This document shows, one piece after another, positions 59,910-64,000 of a stretch of 64,000 nucleotides of DNA. The stretch comes from Janthinobacterium sp. (GTDB lineage Bacteria; Pseudomonadota; Gammaproteobacteria; Burkholderiales; Burkholderiaceae_D), in assembly GCA_003133225.1 (NCBI GenBank), contig PKWL01000063.1:163607-227606 (forward strand), written 5' to 3'. The notes under the pieces were generated by a model, which saw only the letters and a program-made list of their open reading frames with translations, was not told where the DNA came from and did not search any database. The first letter of the stretch is position 1. Each line of letters starts with the position of its first letter. The translations under genes were made by a program, and so were the position numbers.

Positions 59910-61643
59910 ATGTTCGAGTTGTTCAATCCGCGCCGCGGCAAGCGCGCGCCGAGCGCGAATGGCCCCAACCGCTGGGATTGGATTTTGCTGCCACTCGTGC
60001 TGGCCGTGCTCGCGGCAGTGGCGTTTGGGGCGATGCAAATGACGCGGCCGTTCACGGTGGGTCAGGTGACACCGATCTCGCTCGACCCGGCTTATCTGCC
60101 GTACTACCTGTTGCGCACGATGCTGCGCATGTTTACGGCCCTAGCTTGCTCGTTGCTATTTAGTTTCGTCTTCGCTGCGATTGCCTCGAAGTACCGCGCA
60201 GCGGAGAAAGTGATGATTCCATTGCTCGATGTTCTGCAGTCGGTACCCATCCTTGGCTTTCAGGCGATCGCAATTGCGCCATTCATCGCGCTGTTTCCAG
60301 GCAATCTGCTGGGGGTCGAATGTGCCGCCATCTTTGCCATTTTTACGTCCCAAGCATGGAACATGGCGTTCAGTTTGTACCAGTCGATGCGTACCGTGCC
60401 GCCCGAACTCAATGAGGCATCGCGCGTGTTTTGCCTGTCAGGCTGGCAGCGCTTCTGGCGACTCGAACTGCCGTTCGCGATGCCAGGGCTGTTGTGGAAC
60501 ATGATGATGTCGATGTCGGGCGGCTGGTTTTTTCTGGTCGCGGCCGAAGCGATCTCGGTGGCGGGGCAGGACATCAAGTTGCCGGGCATTGGCGCCTACA
60601 TTGCCGTTGCCATTGAAAATGAGAATGGGCGCGCCATTGCCTGGGCCATTTGCGCCATGCTAGCTGGCATCGTGCTGTACGACCAGCTGTTTTTCCGCCC
60701 GCTGCTAGCCTGGGCCGACAAGTTCCGCTTCGAAGAGTCGCAAGGTGACACGGCGCAAGGTTCATGGCTATTGGACTGGGGGCGGCATAGCCGCTGGACC
60801 AGGGCCTTAACTGACCGTTTCTGGTTCAAGCTTAGTGGCGCACTGGGCTGGTTTAGCGTGCGCGCGGACAGCGTATCTGCTGAAGCCCGGCCCCATCCAT
60901 ATGCCAAGCATCTGGCTCGTGCGTGGGATGTGCTCGTCGTAATCGCCTCCGTGCTGGCCGCCTACCGTCTGGTCGTATTTATCCACAGCGACGTCGGCTG
61001 GGCGGAAGCTGCGCATGTTGTGGGCCTGGGCCTAATTACGCTGGCGCGCGTCTTGTTGCTAATTGGCCTGGCGTCCATTGTTTGGGTGCCAATAGCGGTC
61101 TGGATTGGTTTGCGTCCGCGCTATTCACAGCGGGTGCAGGCGGTGGCGCAGTTCCTGGCGGCGTTTCCAGTCAATTTAATGTTCCCGCTGGTGGTATATT
61201 TGCTGGTCACCTTAAAACTGAATGCGAACATCTGGCTGAGCCCCTTGATGGTATTTGGCACCCAATGGTACATCCTGTTTAATGTGGTTGCCGGCGCTTC
61301 AACCATTCCAAACGAGCTGCGCCTCGCGGCCGACAATCTTGGCCTGAAAGGCTGGCTCAAATGGAAGCGGGTGTACCTGCCGGCGGTGTTTCCCGCCTAC
61401 GTCACGGGCGCCATCACCGCCAGCGGCGGTTCGTGGAATGCGAGTATCGTTGCCGAGTACGTCACCTGGGGCAAGACCACTCTGGTGGCAGACGGCTTGG
61501 GAAGTTATATTAAGCAGATGACCGACGTCGGCGACTTCCATCGCATCGCGCTTGGCATCGGGGTGATGTGTGTCTTCGTCATGTTGTTGAACCGTTTCTT
61601 CTGGCGCAAATTGTATTTGCGGGCCGAGGATCGTAGCCTTTAA
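59910..61643 (+). CDS. ABC transporter permease with two fused transmembrane domains
   Basis: 577-residue inner-membrane protein. Two BPD permease domains in one chain: residues about 60-265 (first EAA-type loop ELNEASRVFCLSGWQRFWRLELP) and about 345-570 (second, PNELRLAADNLGLKGWLKWKRVYLP). The type is that of nitrate/sulfonate/bicarbonate systems. AGGAG precedes the ATG. The ATPase gene follows 9 bases later. No substrate-binding protein gene is adjacent. Confidence 0.9.
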   Translation: MFELFNPRRGKRAPSANGPNRWDWILLPLVLAVLAAVAFGAMQMTRPFTVGQVTPISLDPAYLPYYLLRTMLRMFTALACSLLFSFVFAAIASKYRAAEKVMIPLLDVLQSVPILGFQAIAIAPFIALFPGNLLGVECAAIFAIFTSQAWNMAFSLYQSMRTVPPELNEASRVFCLSGWQRFWRLELPFAMPGLLWNMMMSMSGGWFFLVAAEAISVAGQDIKLPGIGAYIAVAIENENGRAIAWAICAMLAGIVLYDQLFFRPLLAWADKFRFEESQGDTAQGSWLLDWGRHSRWTRALTDRFWFKLSGALGWFSVRADSVSAEARPHPYAKHLARAWDVLVVIASVLAAYRLVVFIHSDVGWAEAAHVVGLGLITLARVLLLIGLASIVWVPIAVWIGLRPRYSQRVQAVAQFLAAFPVNLMFPLVVYLLVTLKLNANIWLSPLMVFGTQWYILFNVVAGASTIPNELRLAADNLGLKGWLKWKRVYLPAVFPAYVTGAITASGGSWNASIVAEYVTWGKTTLVADGLGSYIKQMTDVGDFHRIALGIGVMCVFVMLLNRFFWRKLYLRAEDRSL

Positions 61644-61652
61644 GGAAAAATC

Positions 61653-62954
61653 ATGGGCGAGACTGTATTGATGGAACTAAATGGCGTCGCCAAGTCCTTT
61701 CGCAGCGCCGATGGCGCACCGCGCCTCATTCTCGACGGCGTCAATTTTTCGCTGGCCGAAGGTGAAATTGTCGCCCTGCTGGGGAAATCGGGCTCCGGCA
61801 AATCGACCTTGCTGCGCATTATGGCGGGGCTAATTCCGGCTGACGCGGGCAAAGCTGCCTATCGCGGCAACGACATCCACGGCCCGGCATCCGGTGTCGC
61901 CATGGTATTCCAGTCCTTTGCGCTGTTTCCTTGGCTCACCGTGCAGCAAAACGTCGAACTGGGACTAGAAGCGCAAGGAGTGCCCGCTGCGGAACGGGAA
62001 AAGCGTGCCGACGCCATGCTCGAACTAATTGGCCTGGCCGGTTTTGGCGGTGCCTTGCCCCGCGAGCTGTCAGGCGGCATGCGCCAGCGCGTCGGTATCG
62101 CCCGCGCGCTCGTGATCAATCCTGATGTCTTGCTGATGGACGAAGCATTTTCCGCCCTTGATGTTCTGACCGGTGAGACGCTGCGCAACGACATCTTGGA
62201 CCTGTGGGACAGCAATCGGATACCGACCCGGGGTATCTTAATCGTGTCCCACAATATCGAGGAAGCCGTCATGATGGCGGACCGGATCATTATTCTGTCA
62301 AGCGGGCCGGGGCGGATTCGCAGCGAAGTCAAGATCGGCATGTCGCGCCCGCGCACGGTCGATTCAACGGAAGTGCGGGCTCTTATCGATGAAGTGTACG
62401 GCTTGATGACGATGCGCCCGGTCCAGGAAGCCCGCCACGGCATGGCACCGGCGACGCATCCTGATTATCGTTTGCCGGAAACCGACGTCAGCCGTATTGA
62501 GGCTATCCTCGACCTGCTGGCCAATGCACCGTTCAATGGCCGGGCCGACTTGCCCCAACTGGCGGAAGAGACGGAACTGCCTGACGAGGAGTTGTTCCCC
62601 ACGTTCGAAGCACTAGGCTTGCTCGGTTTGGCACAGGTGGAAAAGGGGGATATTTCGCTCACCTCCATGGGGCGACGCTATGTCGTGGCCGATCAAACGC
62701 AGAGGCAGGAAATCTTTGGGCAGCAATTACTAACCCATGTTCCTTTGGCGGCGCGCATCCGCCGGCAACTGGAACAAGAACCAAGCGGCACCTTGGCGGA
62801 AGAGCCTTTTATTGAACTATTGGAGGAATTTTTAAAAGCTGACGAAGCGAAGCGCGTACTGGAGGTGGCCGTCGAATGGGGGCGCTACGGTGAAGTCTAC
62901 GAATACGACTTTCATACCGGCCGGCTGAAGCTGCCGGATCAGCAAACGGAATAA
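61653..62954 (+). CDS. ABC transporter ATP-binding protein with C-terminal AAA-associated domain
   Basis: 433 residues. ATPase domain 1-240 with Walker A GKSGSGKSTLL, Q-loop FQSFALFPWL, signature LSGGMRQRVGIARAL, Walker B VLLMDEAFSALD and His switch VSHNIEEAV. Residues about 275-425 form an added winged-helix-like AAA-associated domain (PDYRLPETDVSRIEAILDLL onward) seen in nitrate/sulfonate-type ATPases of Burkholderiales. AAGGAA before the ATG. Pairs with the double permease; substrate unknown. Confidence 0.92.
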   Translation: MGETVLMELNGVAKSFRSADGAPRLILDGVNFSLAEGEIVALLGKSGSGKSTLLRIMAGLIPADAGKAAYRGNDIHGPASGVAMVFQSFALFPWLTVQQNVELGLEAQGVPAAEREKRADAMLELIGLAGFGGALPRELSGGMRQRVGIARALVINPDVLLMDEAFSALDVLTGETLRNDILDLWDSNRIPTRGILIVSHNIEEAVMMADRIIILSSGPGRIRSEVKIGMSRPRTVDSTEVRALIDEVYGLMTMRPVQEARHGMAPATHPDYRLPETDVSRIEAILDLLANAPFNGRADLPQLAEETELPDEELFPTFEALGLLGLAQVEKGDISLTSMGRRYVVADQTQRQEIFGQQLLTHVPLAARIRRQLEQEPSGTLAEEPFIELLEEFLKADEAKRVLEVAVEWGRYGEVYEYDFHTGRLKLPDQQTE

Positions 62955-63356
62955 GCGGCTGTTGGTCGCATCGCGCCCGCCGCTTACGGCGAACAGCCAA
63001 CCCATCTCTTCCAGGGACAGCGCGGGTGACCAAAGCGCGTGCTGAGCACACTCGCCCACAACGGTTTTATGCGAAAAAGTAGTCCGATTAAAACAGCGTG
63101 CGCTGAAATACAGCATGTCAATGGGCAAATTCAATATCGGCAGGCAAGAATTGTCCGGATCAATCAAATGCCTTGCATGCCCCGCACCACTTCAAATTGC
63201 CGATCAAAAATTTTTTGCACTGAGCGCTTGGCTAAGCCGTGCTAAATCTTTTCGGCCGTAGCCTTAAATTCGATAGCGCGGCACCGCACTCAACATATGC
63301 ATTATCTGAAATCGTGCTATCGTTCCTTTACACGAAACACATTAGCGAGGGCTTTT
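62955..63356. other. 402-base gap after the ABC transporter
   Basis: No supported gene. GGCTGTT at 62956-62962 and AACAGCC near 62991-62998 form an inverted repeat after the ATPase stop, possibly ending the transcript. A minus-strand open frame (62832-63167) overlaps the ATPase gene by 123 bases and is not believed. The DUF1840 promoter should lie near 63300. Confidence 0.4.
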
Positions 63357-63698
63357 ATGCTGATCACCTTTAAATCAAAATTGTCACCCGACCTTTTGAT
63401 GTATCAAGAACATGCCCAACGTCTGCTGGACCTCTTGCACAAAAGCCCGACCAGGGGCGTCATCACGGCGGCCGAAGCCGGCGACGCACTCGCCATTTTG
63501 GAAAAAGCAGTTGCCGACAGCAAACTGGATGCGGAAAAAGACTCCGAGCACGATGCCCCAGGCTATAAGCAAGAGGACGCTGAGACCGCCGAACAAGAAA
63601 AGGCACAACACGTCGGATTTTCGGCGCGTGCCTATCCGTTTCTGGAAATGTTGCGGACTGCAAACGAGAATGGCAAGGATATCATTTGGGGCGTGTGA
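63357..63698 (+). CDS. DUF1840 family protein
   Basis: 113-residue cytoplasmic protein of a family found mainly in betaproteobacteria. MLITFKSKLSPDLLMYQEHAQ opens the family; GVITAAEAGDALAILEKAV in the middle and AYPFLEMLRTANENGKDIIWGV at the end. The ATG at 63357 has GAGGG upstream, and the longer frame from 63297 has none. Function unknown. Confidence 0.9.
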   Translation: MLITFKSKLSPDLLMYQEHAQRLLDLLHKSPTRGVITAAEAGDALAILEKAVADSKLDAEKDSEHDAPGYKQEDAETAEQEKAQHVGFSARAYPFLEMLRTANENGKDIIWGV

Positions 63699-63715
63699 CC
63701 GCCAAATGAAGGCAT

Positions 63716-63736
63716 AAGCCTGCCAAGGGCTTTTTT
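63716..63736 (+). terminator. Terminator of the DUF1840 gene
   Basis: AAGCC (63716-63720) pairs with GGCTT (63728-63732), followed by a T-run to 63736. Short stem, so moderate strength. Confidence 0.45.
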
Positions 63737-63796
63737 CACGTTCGAAATTGGCGGAAATTAGCGTGCGGAGAAGCGCCCTTGAAGAATCAAGGCGAA

Positions 63797-63826
63797 AAAA
63801 AACCCAGCATTTCTGCTGGGTTTTTT
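63797..63826. terminator. Intrinsic terminator of the rRNA operon
   Basis: A 13-base perfect stem, AAAAAACCCAGCA with TGCTGGGTTTTTT, loop TTTC. On the minus strand it follows 5S rRNA by about 10 bases and ends the rrn transcript; it can work both ways. Confidence 0.9.
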
Positions 63827-63836
63827 AAAATAACAA

Positions 63837-63950
63837 GCCTGACGATAACCTACTTTCACACTGGTTGCAGCACTATCATCGGCGCAGAGTTGTTTCACGG
63901 TCCTGTTCGGGATGGGAAGGGGTGGTACCAACTTGCTATGGTCATCAGGC
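63837..63950 (-). rRNA. rrf: 5S ribosomal RNA
   Basis: About 114 bases on the minus strand, beginning GCCTGATGACCATAGC and ending ATCGTCAGGC, whose ends pair as helix I. The inner consensus CCCATCCCGAACAG (loop B/C) and GTGAAAGTAGG are typical of betaproteobacteria. The 50 bases to the window edge are the spacer towards 23S rRNA. Confidence 0.95.
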
Positions 63951-64000
63951 ATAACTTGTATTGCCATGGGCTCCCAACGGGGCAGCCAACGGCGCAATTT

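Noticed and set aside
62832..63167. Minus-strand open frame after the ABC ATPase
   Set aside because: Overlaps the ATPase gene end by 123 bases and has no ribosome site or recognisable family.

Overview
The window is about 64 kb of a Burkholderiales (betaproteobacterial) chromosome, most like Oxalobacteraceae (the Janthinobacterium/Herbaspirillum/Massilia neighbourhood). This rests on gene content and order: def-fmt beside a LysM protein, smg and topB; rsmB-DUF4390-ntrY-short ntrX; birA-coaX between SPOR proteins; mreBCD-mrdA-rodA-rlpA diverging from gatCAB; gshA-gshB-EIIA-ptsH-ptsI; metXW; glnK-amtB beside ubiK; and the lineage-marking DUF3567 and DUF1840 proteins. The genus cannot be fixed from sequence alone. 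No prophage, intact insertion sequence, CRISPR array or tRNA gene was found. A 5S rRNA on the minus strand at the right edge marks the end of an rRNA operon.

Layout: 1-4.5 kb, erpA (cut by the window edge), argC, rplM-rpsI, osmC-like, coq7. 4.8-9.7 kb, topB, smg, a decayed dprA and a LysM protein, all minus. 10-16 kb, def-fmt and metH, plus strand. 16.3-19.3 kb, SPW membrane protein, EAL/HDOD protein, DUF3567, a CobW-like fragment protein. 19.3-24.4 kb, ntrX-like/ntrY two-component pair, DUF4390, rsmB. 24.7-31.2 kb, argS and a plus-strand run (SPOR protein, dsbA, SDR, birA, coaX, SPOR protein). 31.2-38 kb, the rod-shape and cell-wall cluster. 38.3-41.7 kb, gatCAB. 41.7-45.1 kb, an accessory islet. 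45.1-56 kb, pyrE, xthA, a pseudouridine synthase, ampG-like MFS, metWX, the PTS phosphorelay and glutathione synthesis. 56-59 kb, the nitrogen-regulated porin-glnK-amtB unit. 59-64 kb, ubiK, a decayed comM, an ABC transporter, DUF1840 and the rRNA operon end.

Three regulatory or evolutionary stories stand out. (1) A glycosyltransferase of the MGDG-synthase/GT28 type and an unknown four-helix membrane protein lie behind a near-canonical PhoB box (units at 42200, 42211 and 42222, 11-nt period, then a -10 at the expected distance), suggesting phosphate-starvation remodelling of membrane lipids to glycolipids in a betaproteobacterium. (2) The porin-glnK-amtB unit has a sigma-54 promoter with two helically phased NtrC sites 106-156 bp upstream. 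(3) Two genes for handling incoming DNA in natural transformation, dprA and comM, appear to have been reduced independently to short frame-broken remnants at their expected positions; a possible htpX remnant lies after fmt. Together with several long gene-free gaps, this points to ongoing gene loss.
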